A DNA stretch of 64,000 nucleotides from Apostichopus japonicus (Eukaryota; Echinodermata; Holothuroidea; Aspidochirotida; Stichopodidae). The position numbers and the translations under genes are program-made. Location of the stretch: the NCBI RefSeq assembly GCF_037975245.1, contig NC_092563.1, forward strand, positions 26,536,960-26,600,959, given 5' to 3'. The notes beneath the pieces were generated by a model. It had not been told where the DNA came from and ran no database searches. It worked only from the letters and a program-made list of their open reading frames with translations. The first letter of the stretch is position 1. Every line of letters begins with the position of its first letter. Below are positions 50,152 to 61,205 of the stretch, piece after piece.

Positions 50152-50542
50152 GTAAGTTCACCTCTCTAAACCATTAAATGAACACTGAAAAAATATACTC
50201 ATGAGAATTGCAAATCATTTTTTTAAGCTCTGCTAGAGATATGTCTCTATGAGGTAACAGTTATAGCCAATATAAATGGTGGTTGTGTTTGAGTGAGGAG
50301 GGGGCAGTATTCTGGAAAATTATGCTGGAATATACATATATTTTTACATTTACCACAAATACAAATTAATATGGCTTCCCTTCAAGTTAACTTAATTATT
50401 TAGTATGGGTAGTCCTCATAAATTATTTTATTGTTTTATACTGTTTAATAGTATTTTAGAGTTATGGGTGATAGGCATTGTCTCTTTTTGTGATGTGTAT
50501 ATACCGTGATAAAATATGTTAAATATTAATTAATAGAAAAAC

Positions 50543-51766
50543 TGTAGCAGAGACAACGCTCAATAAAGTTAAACATGTGGGCTGAGGGTTTTACCGTTTT
50601 ATTTCGCACACATGGAGTGACTGAACCACGGTGAAAAAATATCAAAACTAACATAATAAACAAACATTGGGCAAAACTCACAAATATCATTCATAATATA
50701 TTACTGAATAAGATTTCACATCATAAATAATGCACAAAGGAAGAAACAACAATTTGTAAAAATGAAAACACACGAAAATCAAAGAGTAAATCAAAAACAA
50801 TTACAGCCTTAACAATAACAACGCTCAACTTTAAGATGGTTGCCGGGCAAAACTACCAGCACAACTGCACTAACAGCAACATACTGTAAAGGGGCATTCA
50901 GGGTTTACAGCTTCTTTCTGAACTTGAATGTACAGAATACCAACAAAATATTAACCTCTGGAGAACTACTCTTCAAAGACAATACTTTAACTTAAGATAC
51001 CCTTACAAATAAGCAAAACAACAAATACACTAAAAGGCAATGAAGACCAGAGGCACAAGCATATATATAGCAAAAGCACATTAAATGCAAATTCCTTAAA
51101 TATGATGATCAACACTTGAGTAAACAATAAAGATACTTAACGGTTATCCTTCAAAATAAAACATACAGCGTACTTAAAACATACTACTACAGATTTTGCA
51201 ACCAGAGCACAAGCAACACTCTGAACCAGCAGAGGAATGAAGCATGCTACTCACACTGTACATATACAGAGAAGAGAGGTGGGTGTAAAAAGCCACACCT
51301 TAAACACCATTGGGCTAGGGCGCAGTGAACTTTACCCGTCCTCAACCCAATGGAAATTACCCTTGCAACTACGCTAAGGAAAACACATGGACAACATGAA
51401 TACTCCATATTCAAGTTAACAAATGATTACTACAGAACAGGCGAATTTAACACAATACTGCTCAAACACCTCAATACCCACAGGAAAAAACAGTGTTACA
51501 TTAGCTGCAATTCGTTACCTAGGCCAATAAGCCATTACTTGTACAACCGCCGCAAGCCCTAAGTACCCTCTTGACCAAGGGCATTCTCTTAATGACCCAA
51601 ACATCCCTTATTATACTTAGCACCAACTTAACATCAACATGGGTAATACTATGTACATCGATCTTTACCAATAGACTCAGCACTGCAGTTAGCACTACTG
51701 TAGGTTTTCTCCCTGACATTATACAAAGATGTTTACTGAAACAGAACCAGTAATCACCTGGCAACA
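50543..51766. other. LTR-like segment with TGT...ACA ends
   Basis: The segment begins TGTAGCAGAGACAACGCTC and ends GGCAACA. It includes CAATAAAG near its left end and a TATATATAG near 51059. No coding sequence fits a known family. No matching 5-base target duplication is visible (AAAAC on the left, ACTTT on the right), so the solo-LTR reading is weak. Confidence 0.25.
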
Positions 51767-52429
51767 ACTTTTCACAGAACTGCTTTGTTTATTTATTCTT
51801 TAAGTTTCTCAATGGAGGCACCGCAACATTAAGGTTATCATTTTCCTAATTTTTTATCGGTTATCATATATTAATAATAATTAGTAATATGTTATAATAA
51901 ATCCTAATTACCCACTGAAGTGGCTAAAGTTCTATCCAATACATACATCTGACTTCAGGCACCTGCACTCTGTTGTCAAGTTTCTTATTTATTTTGTTTT
52001 TGTGTCTCTTAAAACTGCTCAGAGGTCCTCATGCTTCCCGAGCATTATGATTTCCAAGGACCAATGTTTAGCAAGAAACTAACAAGACCCCTTAGTGTTT
52101 GATTTCTCTTACATCTGTTTTAAAGGAGTGGTACATCTGTTAGCTGTTACTGTTAGCGCCCTCAATTACAGTACCCTTGTGGTATCACTAGTTCGAACTT
52201 TCACCACTTTGACTTTCAGCTTCGACCACTCAACACGACGAGCTACCAACGACGTTAATCGCCTACATTAATCGCCTTATATTTACTTTCGATCAGATAA
52301 TTCTTATCAACTTGAGAAACATTCCTTTCCGACCGCTAGAGATGTATTTTATTGGAACCACATTCCTTTATTTCGTCACATAAACTTTTCGTATTTTTGT
52401 GAAGGATCTAAACATACTTTTAATTATGG
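51767..52429. other. Flank of the mobile-element cluster, no gene recognised
   Basis: AT-rich sequence followed by a more GC-balanced stretch (about 52150-52330, TTCGACCACTCAACACGACG and similar) just before the candidate element start codon at 52430. The latter could be that element's promoter or 5' UTR; this is inference. Confidence 0.3.
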
Positions 52430-52513
52430 ATGGATCCTGTATTTTCTATTAAGTTATTTCGCAACGGACCGACCCAGTGGACTGGAGTTATTTTTGCTGT
52501 GCTAGACAAACTG
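52430..52513 (+). CDS. Candidate first exon of the tyrosine-recombinase element gene
   Basis: ATG starts 28 codons (MDPVFSIKLFRNGPTQWTGV then IFAVLDKL) and runs directly into a GTGAGT donor in phase 0. About 110 bases on, the acidic exon known from a second copy at 56436 follows. The position at the left edge of the cluster suggests that this is the element's 5' end. No homologue is recalled for this peptide. Confidence 0.4.
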
Positions 52514-52619
52514 GTGAGTAATAATTTCGCTTTAATTTGTTACCACCAAACATCCCCTAACGAATGAGTTCTCACTATAATGTTTTACTTTTGTTTTATA
52601 AGACCTATTATCAATCAGT

Positions 52620-52737
52620 GGTTGATATTTACATCCCTTCCGAAAGTAAAGACAGTAACACATCCAGTTTCAATTTATTTTTGGAGAAGAGAATGTGGAT
52701 AGTGATTCATCAGAATATGACAATGATGGTCCTTTGG
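52620..52737 (+). pseudogene. Acidic N-terminal exon of the element, frameshifted copy
   Basis: This matches the copy at 56436-56590 (VDIHIPS, NTSSFNLF, ENVDSDSSEYDNDGPL) and ends at the same GTAAGA donor. Two extra T bases in the TTTATTTTTGG run shift the frame, and an internal repeated segment is missing. The copy is therefore broken. Confidence 0.7.
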
Positions 52738-52967
52738 TAAGAAAGCCTGTCCACTCAGTTACAGCATGGAGGTAAAACTGTTTTACCTCCATGGTTACAG
52801 TAACATTATCCTGGATGTGCAGTACTGTCCATTACTAAGGAAGATTTTATAGTAACATGTATTGTTCCAACGCTTCCTTTATGGAATAAACATGGAATAT
52901 TTTTATAATTCAAATTATTGGAAAAAAAAGGCACTAGTAGGGAGTAGAAAGAGCTTGCTTTTTAAAG

Positions 52968-53590
52968 TTAGCCCAAATATGGAAGTTCTCTCTGCATTAT
53001 GAGGTACGTTTCTATGTTCAGATTGTTATGGTTATTACCATATCAAATACTCTGGTTTCACAGAAATTGTCAGCTACAGTCTGATAACACCCAAAAATCA
53101 TCCATACATGTGCAGGAGGGAAGGGCACTTCTACCCTCTAAAGGAAGTATTTCTGGACCATTTAAAACAGTTATGGACAGTATGGTTCCTGATGGGATCA
53201 CGTTGATTGCCAAAACAAACATTGACATTTTGGACGTGGGCCAAAAGGAATTTGACAAAAGTAATTCTTCTAAGAGAGGAGACTTTACCCTAGCGCATCA
53301 GAAAATGAGAAAGATTGCCAACTGTTCAAAGTCACAAGAGACTGGCATAACAAAGTAATTGCAGCAGCTGATCTTGTTACACTCTGGGCCTTTAATACTA
53401 CCCTTAGTGGTGCACCTTGTATTTCCGGGTACAACAAAGAGTCACAAGAACTGCCCATTATTCTAATGCAGGCTATATGTTTGGATTTTGCAGTAAAGGA
53501 TCTAGCAATTGCTGAAAGAGCAAGGTACATAAAAGAAGATAGCAGAGATGAGGCTGCAAAAGTGGATGAATTTTTGAAATTAATCCAATA
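52968..53590 (+). pseudogene. Middle segment of the tyrosine-recombinase element, copy 1
   Basis: A frame open from 52999 to 53358 carries ILWFHRNCQLQSDN, SGPFKTVMDSMVPDGITLIA, KTNIDILDVGQKEF and AHQKMRKIANCS. A second frame upstream gives a zinc-finger-like LCSDCYGYYH, so there is at least one frameshift. A later piece KDLAIAERARYIKE runs to about 53545. In related element proteins this block follows the first zinc finger, yet here it precedes it, so the copies are rearranged. Confidence 0.65.
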
Positions 53591-53649
53591 GCTCAGTTAT
53601 CCCATCTGGCCTCTTTTGTTTTCACTTATGATTCTTTCTGAATTGTAGG

Positions 53650-53711
53650 AATACCTGTGCTACCAGATTTTGTGTTTGAGACTATCACGTTACATGAATT
53701 ATGTAAGTAGT
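53650..53711 (+). pseudogene. Short element exon, copy 1
   Basis: After TTTCTGAATTGTAG the sequence encodes IPVLPDFVFETITLHEL and ends at a GTAAGT donor. The one-base overhang fits the acceptor before 53866 (Tyr codon split T|AT). A shorter copy is at 56889-56935 and loses similarity after ACTATCACGTTG. Confidence 0.6.
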
Positions 53712-53865
53712 TGTAAAACTAACTAAATGGGCATTTATTGTAATTCATAAAGTAAGGGTTTGTTTTCAATGCTGTTATTTCTTGCTTCTAATTTATTCAT
53801 TATTATACCATATTTCCATCTTTATTCAAGAATCCATTGTGCTATCTTGTGACAGATGACGCAAG

Positions 53866-54232
53866 TGTATACCCAGAGGATGGCACACCTGGTGATGCAG
53901 ACGATGACCAAACAGCTCAAGTCAATGATACTGTAGAGAGTAATCAGCCATTTGTCTTCACGACACATGGAGGGACAACCCGAAGATGTGACAAATACTC
54001 CTACTGTCTAGTTTGTGAAGTAAGACAAACAAAGTTGTTGCATCATATTAGAAGTGCTCACCCCGAAGAAAATGAAGTAGCAAGAGCAATTTATTTTGAA
54101 GAATGTAACCAAAGGCAAGAGGCTGACAAAATTTGGGCCAAAATCAGAAATCTTGGTAACCACAACCATAATAAAGAAGTGCATCAAGGTCAATGTTATG
54201 ACCTTGTTGTTAGGCCCAAATATGGAAGTTTT
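53866..54232 (+). pseudogene. Zinc-finger exon of the element, copy 1
   Basis: An open exon starts after TTGTGACAG and encodes an acidic leader (DDASVYPEDGTPGDADDD) and then YSYCLVCEVRQTKLLHHIRS followed by AHPEENEVARAI. This is a C2HH-type finger like those at the N-terminus of animal Crypton-like element proteins (Cys-x2-Cys ... His-x4-His). The frame is intact to about 54230, the best-preserved piece of this element in the window. Confidence 0.7.
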
Positions 54233-54237
54233 CGGAA

Positions 54238-54640
54238 TTTCCATCTTTATTCAAGAATCCATTGTGCTATCTTGTGACTGATGACGCAATTGTATACCCA
54301 GAGGAAGGCACACATGGTGATGCAGACGATGACCAAACAGCTAAAGTCAATGATACTGTAGAGAGTAAACAGCCTTTAGCCTTCACGACACTTGAAGGGA
54401 CAACCCGTAGATGGGACAAATACTCCTACTGTCTATTTTGTGAAGTAAGACAATGAGTTGTTGCATCGTAGTAGAAGTGCTCACCCCAAAGAAAATGAAG
54501 TTGCAAGAGTAATTCATCTTGAAGAATGTAACCAAAGGCAAGAGGCTGTTAAAAATTTGGACCAAAATCAAGAATCTTGCTAACCAAAACCATAATAAGG
54601 AAGTACATCAAGGTCAATGTTATGACCTTATTGTTAAAAA
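54238..54640 (+). pseudogene. Zinc-finger exon of the element, tandem copy 2
   Basis: This is a 425-bp tandem duplication of 53813-54237, including the upstream intron and acceptor. A TGA directly after CEVRQ and later frameshifts (KNLDQNQ region) disable it. Sequence identity to copy 1 is high, so the duplication is younger than most other decay here. Confidence 0.8.
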
Positions 54641-55570
54641 GAGGCCCAAATATGAAAGTTATGTCTGCATTATGAGGTATGTTCTTTGTTCAGATTGTTA
54701 TGGTTATAACCACACCAAAATACTCTGGTTTCACAGAAAGGATCGTCAGCTACAGTCTGATAACACCCAAAATCATCCATATATGTGAAGAAGGGAAGGC
54801 CACTTCTACCCTCTGAAAGAAAGATTTCTGGACCATTTAAAACCGTTATGGACAATATGGTTCCTGATGGGATCACATTGATTGCCAAAACAAACATTGA
54901 CATTTTGGAAGTGGGCCAAAAGGAATTGGACAAAAGGAATTCTTCTAAGAGAGGAGAAACATTGCCAACTGTTCAAAGTCACAAGAGATTGGCATAACAA
55001 AGTAAGTGCAGCAGCTGATCTTGTTACTCTCTGGGCCTTTAATACTACCTTGAATGGTGCACGTTGTCTATCTGGAAACAACGAAGAGACAAAAGAACAT
55101 GCCCATTATTTGAATGCTCCACGTTTGTGCTTTGTAGTACATTAAAGAAGGTAGCAGAGATAAGGCTGCAGAGGTGGATGATTTTTTTAAACTAAAAGAT
55201 GGTGAGTGGAGGGCAAAGATTACAGCAACAGCTTTGCGTCAACGAGGAGAACAAACATAGAAGACGCCGAGAATTCTCCCTCTCACCTCAGATTGTGTGA
55301 AGTTTAATAAACTCCTACATGAATAGGAGAAAGACGTTAAAAGAACAATATTAAAACCAATGTCATGAATGTAGACTTCTACGAGAACTTAGCAAAGGTA
55401 GCAATGATACAAACTGTCTTTCTAATAGACAACGTTTGAGGGAAGTTGAAATGATTACCGTTGAGGATTACTGTACTTAGAGCAACAAGCAAGAAGCATC
55501 CAGTTCAAGATAAGATCCTCCAATCAGGCAGTACCAAGAGGCTGGTTGCCAGAGCCAGTCTACTGTAGAG
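54640..55570 (+). pseudogene. Middle and early catalytic segments of the element, copy 2
   Basis: Joined directly to zinc-finger copy 2, this gives VLCSDCYGYNHTKILWFHRK, then in another frame SGPFKTVMDNMVPDGITLIA, later AAADLVTLWAFNTTLNGARC, the KEGSRDKAAEVDDFF-like block, LTSDCVKFNKLLHE with a TAG, and a broken start of the catalytic domain at about 55440-55560. Order is normal here, but at least five stops or frameshifts intervene. Confidence 0.7.
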
Positions 55571-55594
55571 TACCAAATATTAAGTCCAAAGCAG

Positions 55595-56182
55595 ATGTTT
55601 GACTGGGATGATCAAAACATATCAGGGATAACGTTCTTCTTTGTCAGCAATGTTGAGGTTCCGGCAAATGCAGAGAAGTACAGACTAGTTGATAGGTTCT
55701 CATCATCAAACACTATAGCAGGAACACGATCTCATCACAGTTTTATACCAATTGATGGTGGAAAGATTGAGATGCGGCTACTCTCCAATGACCACCACTG
55801 CAACACTGTGCCCATTAGAGACCATGCAGATGAGAGAGAATCCAATTCAAGTATTCTACCTCAGGCTGACCTGAAAGAGTACCAACCCGGGCGTTATGTC
55901 ATCGCATGCATGTACGACAATGAGTGGTACATTGGTACTGTAGTGGAACGTGCAGAGGAAGAAAATTATGTCTTTGTGAAGTTCATGAAACGAACTAAGC
56001 CCTCCAATGCACTCTCACCACAAAGCACCCACATTGATTGTTGGATACCATTCCAAGATATCATTTGTGTCATCGGTGCTCCAGAGTTACAGGGACATGG
56101 TGGCCGCCAGTTCACTCTTCCTAATGTAGACTTAAAGCCATTCAAGCCAAACTGCAAGCATTCATTAAGTAAAACAAATTGA
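55595..56182 (+). CDS. Element-borne protein C-terminus with Tudor/SH3-like domain (195 codons)
   Basis: This is the longest uninterrupted frame in the window. Residues about 1-55 (WDDQNISGITFFFVS, then RFSSSNTIAGTRSHHSFIPI) match, from memory, the C-terminal part of a widespread uncharacterised animal element protein whose N-terminal parts appear here at 58740-60510. Residues about 90-170 (YQPGRYVIACMYDNEWYIGT, VFVKFMKRT, CWIPFQDIICVIGAP) look like a small SH3- or Tudor-like barrel. The start codon is only the first Met in frame, and the upstream part is absent, so this is a 5'-truncated piece. Its open frame suggests recent arrival or constraint. Function is unknown. Confidence 0.55.
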   Translation: MFDWDDQNISGITFFFVSNVEVPANAEKYRLVDRFSSSNTIAGTRSHHSFIPIDGGKIEMRLLSNDHHCNTVPIRDHADERESNSSILPQADLKEYQPGRYVIACMYDNEWYIGTVVERAEEENYVFVKFMKRTKPSNALSPQSTHIDCWIPFQDIICVIGAPELQGHGGRQFTLPNVDLKPFKPNCKHSLSKTN

Positions 56183-56417
56183 AGTGTGCTAACTTGTATA
56201 TGAACATCCAAGTGTGGTAAGAATTGTATGGACATTGAAGCATTTGAATGACATTCCTTATACTCCCAGGACAGGCCTCCTGAGAGTTGCAACGGTACCA
56301 ATGATATAAATATGCAATATGCAAGAGGACGTTAATGATGTGATTACATGTCATTAACTTAACCTAACACAATTTGTTATGTTACTTTTTGATTTAGCTG
56401 ACTGAAACAATGATACA

Positions 56418-56588
56418 GTGATCATATCACCAGAGGTTGATATTCACATCCCTTCCGTAAGTGAAGACTGTAACAGATCAGTAACACAAGACAGTAACAC
56501 AGAAGACAGTAACACATCCAGTTTCAATTTATTTGGAGAAGAGAATGTGGATAGTGATTCATCAGAATATGACAATGACGGTCCTTTG
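56418..56588 (+). pseudogene. Acidic N-terminal exon of the element, copy 2
   Basis: An open frame gives EVDIHIPSVSEDCNRSVTQD, then a Ser/Asn/Thr repeat (DSNTEDSNTSS) and ENVDSDSSEYDNDGPL, ending at GTAAGA. It is homologous to 52620-52737 but unshifted. The following intron to 56888 is shared as well. Confidence 0.65.
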
Positions 56589-56888
56589 GTAAGAAAGCCT
56601 TTCCACTCAGTGACAGTAACATGATCCTGGATGTGCAGTACTGTCCATTACTAAAAATGATTTTAAGATTTTATGTATTAGGTTTCAAAGATTCCTTTAT
56701 GGAATAAACATGGAATATTTTTATAAATCAAATTATTGGAAGTAAAGGCTCCAGTAGGGAATCAAAAATGCTTGCTTTTAAAACTTTAAAGTTCATGCAG
56801 TGTACATTTAGGTAGAGAAGAGACCCCCAATAGCTCAGTTATCACTTCTGGCTACTTGGTTTTCACTTATTATTCTTTCTGAATTGTA

Positions 56889-56935
56889 GGAATACCTGTG
56901 CTTCCAGATTTTGTGTTTGAGACTATCACGTTGTT
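56889..56935 (+). pseudogene. Short element exon, copy 2 (truncated)
   Basis: IPVLPDFVFETIT after the same TTGTAG acceptor as copy 1. Similarity ends abruptly at 56935, presumably a rearrangement or insertion point before the hAT relic. Confidence 0.55.
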
Positions 56936-57105
56936 AATATCAAGAGTAGCATTTTTCAGTGCCACGCTCTTGTGTGTCTGTGTGTGTGCTTTCAATGAAA
57001 TATAAATGTAGTAATGTAGGGTGATGTTGTTTCTGTATGGACCCAATATAAATAATATTATAAGCTAGCCTTGAATATCAATGTGACTTCCTTTTCAGAA
57101 ACTAA

Positions 57106-58335
57106 ACTGAGCCAATGTGTTCGATGTGGACCTCAGTAAGCTGTACGTTAGCAGCAAAAATCAAACAGAAATGATGGATGCTATCAACACAACCATTGAG
57201 CGAGAGATTGATAGAAAGCTGAAAGAAAGTAAATTTGTTGGGATCATTGTGGATGAGAGCACAGACGTCGCAATAAACAAGAAGTTAACAGTCTATGCAA
57301 GAATTGTTTTAAGAGGCATCCTGGAAGTTGTTTATGTTCACTGTGTGGATATAGAGGATGGCCGGGCTGTAACAATTGTTTAAGTTTTGGATAAGTTATG
57401 GGAACAGAAGGACATGGAACTAGCAAAAATTGTGTCATTAAGCAGTGATGGGGCTAGTGTCATGACAGGCTGTCGGAATGGTGTTGGGGCAATATTGAAG
57501 CGACTGTACAACCCCCGACATATCCATATCCTTTGTGTAGCGCAGTGACTTGCACTTGCTGCAGGAGACGCTTGTCAGGCAGTAAGCAGCTTAGAGGACT
57601 ACCAGACGGTGGTGCGACAGGTGAATAGGTCTTTTTTGCAAACTCGCCGGTTCGCTACAACTCTTTGCGAATGCTTCAAGAAGTTTGGAGAAGCAAGAGT
57701 ACTGGTGAAGATTGCCCATACAAGGTTTGTGCGCTGAAAGAATCTGCAACTTTCCAGCGGTTGTCCTTGCACCAAGCAGTGGAGGCACTGCATGCTTGTT
57801 ATCCCGCCCTTCATTCCGCATTGGAACACTAGGCAGAGAAATAGCAGAATTCCGAGGCGAAGGGACTGGCCAACAAAGTAAAGAACTTTGGCTTCGTTCT
57901 TGTTACAACATTCCTGCTGGATGTCCTACAGAGCCTTACCAAGTTGAGCAAAATTTTTCAAGGAGACGTGGTCGACGTCATCATTGTTCAGCCACTGGTA
58001 GCGAGCACCATCTCAGTACTTGGTACTTTCAAAGAAGAAAACGGGGCTTAAGTGAAAGATGCATATGAGCGGGTTGAGTCCAACGGCAGCTACAACAGGG
58101 TGAAGGTCAGTGATCGGCAATCTGCTAGAATGCTCTTCCAGCGTGAAAGTATGCAGTACATCACAGAATTGTGTACAAATCTGGAAAACAGATTTGACCC
58201 AATGTCAATAGGGCTTCTGAAGTCGATCAACGCAATTCTGAACCCTGCCCACATACCCACTACTGCTGAAGGAATATGTGAATATGGTGTAGGTGACCTA
58301 CAGAAAATTTGCGATGTGCGCGGGGCTGCGAACAT
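57106..58335 (+). pseudogene. hAT-superfamily transposase relic
   Basis: Conserved pieces in order are IVDESTDVAINKKLTVYARI, after a stop at 57381 SLSSDGASVMTGCRNGVGAI, HIHILCVAQ then LALAAGDACQAVSSLEDYQT, a frameshifted middle, and VKVSDRQSARMLFQRE ... SINAILNPAHIPTT. This is the order of the RNase H-like catalytic domain of hAT/DUF4371-type transposases: DEST includes the first catalytic Asp and SDGASVMTG the second. The His of the CVAHRLALA motif is changed (CVAQ-stop). At least two stops and two frameshifts make it inactive. The C-terminal dimerisation region is lost. Confidence 0.82.
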
Positions 58336-58739
58336 GGTTTTTCCGTTCCAGATGAAGTACAATAGCTACTTGGAACCCTGGCCCCGCCCCTCCCCACTTT
58401 ATATTTATAAACCGCATGTTTGTCAGACAGTATGTTGAACAATTGCACTGAAACATTTTACGAATTACACCAAAAGCCAACCCCTCGTATATTATGGAAT
58501 GCCTCACTCGAAATCTGACCAACGATGACTCCTCTTCCAATGCTTTTTGCAATCTATTTTGAATATGTTAATTATTAAGTAAAACTTTTAAAGTGACACT
58601 ACAGAGAACACATCTTGTACAACGTTGTACGTAATGACAACCCCCTGCATATGTACCCCTACTATATACCGCACAGACAGTATATGCACATCAGCCAACA
58701 TATTCCATTCACAGATTATGGGAAATACAATCTTGGGAC
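58336..58739. other. Spacer between mobile-element relics
   Basis: No protein family, RNA gene or tandem repeat recognised in this stretch. Confidence 0.4.
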
Positions 58740-59100
58740 TGATGTGTTGTGCCTGGGTAAAGGATTGCAGTTGTGACGAGATCGATTTCTAACAAAAATG
58801 AAGGATAAAATGAGAAACTTGGACAGGAAGAACATCCAAATGTTAACTCTTGCTCCCAATTCATGGTATGTCTCTAAAGTAAGCAATACATTCAATGTCA
58901 CACATTATGTTGAGAGGCAAGCAAGGAAACTGGGATTGATGGAACTGCCAGAACAAAGATCAGGAGGCCACTAGCTAAGGAGATGCAAAACCTGGTTCAT
59001 AATGTTTTATTTAGAAGATGAATACAGCAGGCAGATGCCAGGAAAAAGGACTTTGTGAGTATTAAGAGGAATGTTCACGTGCAAAAAAGACTTTTGCTTC
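58740..59100 (+). pseudogene. Helix-turn-helix region of the second element protein
   Basis: Plus-strand pieces read TLAPNSWYVSKVSNTFNVTH, YVERQARKLGLMELPEQRSG, then after a TAG and frameshift FYLEDEYSRQMPGKKDFVSI plus KRNVHVQKRL. I recall this order from uncharacterised animal element proteins in which a helix-turn-helix-like segment precedes an EDEYSRQMPGKKDYVS-type motif. The sequence is broken by stops. Confidence 0.55.
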
Positions 59101-59964
59101 ATATCAATTCCTTAGCGCTCTTCCTTGTGCAGCTGCGGAAAGTCACAAATAGTTACTACCCACACCCCTCGTTGACTTACTGTTAGGCCATGTTTTTCTT
59201 CACTGATAACAGTTCTTTCCTCATTTCATTACACTTTGTCTAAAACATCTTTAGAAAGGTGGAATAAATCTCTTCATATCTCTGTTGTTTCCTAGTTTCT
59301 ATTTGGCATGGCACAATCGGACTTTGGGGGTTAAAAAATGTAAAAATACGTAACTTTTGAAAACCAAAAGTCACACGTAAAACACACAAGGCAACATGTG
59401 GCGTCGTGTGGCTTTTGAAACTCCCATTTTTGAAAGTTCAATTGTGTTACTATAACACTGGCCCTCCTCTTTGTCTAAATTGAATATGCATTGAAAATGA
59501 GTGACAGATTCTGTACATATAAAAATTATTGTGATTGGTTCAAGTTTTCAATCGGACCTAGGGGTAACAAATGAGAGTCTTCGTTAGAAAATATCGACCT
59601 TCTAGCCCAACCTCGAGAGACGCTATCGTAGACGCCCGCGTGGTAGCGCCTAGTATAGGGGACTGTAACTACGCACTGTTTAATCGTTTATGTGTAATTG
59701 TATTAAAATTTGTTATTGTACTGTTAAGAACTCAAAATTAGTTTTGTTGGTAGTTTTTTTCACCCAAATTCCCATATACATTGAGAATGCAATAGTTGGC
59801 GTCACAGCAATATAAAAAAAACCCGCAAAACAGAATGGATCAGTCCAATCTTCCTGACCGCGTTGATCCACAGCGCTCACGTATGGGAGCGATGAGTCAC
59901 ACTTAATCCTTCAAAGAGCATATATTGCAGTACTTTTTAGTGTCGTTTTGGGGGGTGAAGGAAT
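59100..59964. other. Spacer with no recognised gene
   Basis: AT-rich sequence with a more GC-rich patch near 59600-59660 (GAGACGCTATCGTAGACGCC). It separates two parts of the same element protein and may be a later insertion; nothing diagnostic is visible. Confidence 0.35.
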
Positions 59965-60510
59965 TGATATGTGCAGCTTAAATGAGTTATATGCTGTATT
60001 TGAACAATATCATCCAAATCAAATGTCAAAATTGGATTTTCAAAATTCTGTAGCCTTCAGCCTAAATGGTGTGTACTGGTAGTCCTGATCATCAGGAACC
60101 TACTCAGTGTGTGTTTGCACAATTCATCAAAATGTGGAATTAATGGTCAGTGCTATTAAATCGGATACCAACACTCATAAACTTGTAGAGATGATGGGTT
60201 TTTAATCGAGACAACAAAGAGTGCATGATACATGGCTGCAAAGACTGCCCCAATGTGGACGAAATACATCAATATTTACAAAGTCAGCTTCAAGAAAACG
60301 AGGAGATTGTGAAAACGGAGATGCAGGTCCAGAAGATGAATTTATAGAATTTAAACAATGGACTACTACTGACAGGGCAGAGCTTTTAACAATAAGTAGG
60401 TCTGTAGTTGAAGTTATTGAATCATTAATAGGTCAACTTGATCGACTCACCAAAACATTCCTTCATTGCAAAGGCACAATCAAGATACTTAAAGATATGC
60501 AAAGAGGATA
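59965..60510 (+). pseudogene. Middle region of the second element protein
   Basis: LNELYAVFEQYHPNQMSKLD, then SSGTYSVCVCTIHQNVELMV, MIHGCKDCPNVDEIHQYLQS, and in a shifted frame FKQWTTTDRAELLTISRSVV plus ESLIGQLDRLTKTF. This continues the protein begun at 58740: the C-CT-HQN and KDCP cysteines look metal-binding. Two stops and a frameshift are present. It joins abruptly at 60511 to an unrelated element. Confidence 0.55.
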
Positions 60511-60795
60511 ACTTGCCCATTATGTGAATGCTCCATATTTGGGCTTTGCAGTGAAAGATCTAGCAATTGCTGAAAGAGCAAGATACATTAAAGAAGGTAG
60601 CAGAGATAAGGCTGCAGAAGTGGATGAATTTTTAAAATTAAAAGATGGTGAGTGGAGGGCAAAGGTTAAACCAGCAGCGTTGCGTCAACAAGAACAAACA
60701 TGGAAGAAGCCGAGAATTCTCTCTCTCACCTCAGATTGTGTGAAGTTTAATAAATTCCTACATGAAGAGGAGACAGATCTAAAAGAACAATATTA
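60511..60795 (+). pseudogene. Middle segment of the tyrosine-recombinase element, copy 3
   Basis: A 90-codon open frame: APYLGFAVKDLAIAERARYI, KEGSRDKAAEVDEFLKLKDG, EWRAKVKPAALRQQEQTWKK and LTSDCVKFNKFLHEEETDLK, ending in TAA. In relatives this alpha-helical block precedes the catalytic domain. It is the cleanest copy of this segment; the matching stretch of copy 2 (55140-55360) has several stops. Confidence 0.65.
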
Positions 60796-60804
60796 AAACC
60801 AATG

Positions 60805-61205
60805 GCATGAATGTAGACTCCTACAAGAACTTAGCAGAGGTACCAATGAAACAAACTGCCCTTTTTTTAGAAGACGTCCCAGGGAAGTTTAAATGATTAC
60901 CATTGAGAATTACTTGGAGCAAACAAACAAGAAGCATCAAGTTCAAGATGAAACCCTCCGAAATATGACCACTGCTGAGAAGATTGCTATTGCCCGCCTC
61001 ACAGTAATTATGGTAAGAGGAAAAAGGGGACCAGGGGTCCCTGTGCTGTTGACACTGGCCATGCGGGAGAGCATCGACATACTTATCAGTTTCCACAAAC
61101 AGAGTACAGTCCTCCCCAACTACATCTTCGCAAGGATTACAAAATCTGCGACTACACCTTTGAGGGTGTACGACTGCATGACAGAGCTGGCACTAAGTTG
61201 CTGAA
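60805..61205 (+). pseudogene. Tyrosine-recombinase catalytic domain, N-terminal half, copy 3
   Basis: NLAEVPMKQTALFLEDVP-like start in another frame, then MITIENYLEQTNKKHQVQDE, MTTAEKIAIARLTVIMVRGK, RGPGVPVLLTLAMRESIDIL and SATTPLRVYDCMTELAL. The frame then passes straight into tail sequence, so the stretch holding the R-H-Y active-site residues has been deleted. Confidence 0.65.
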
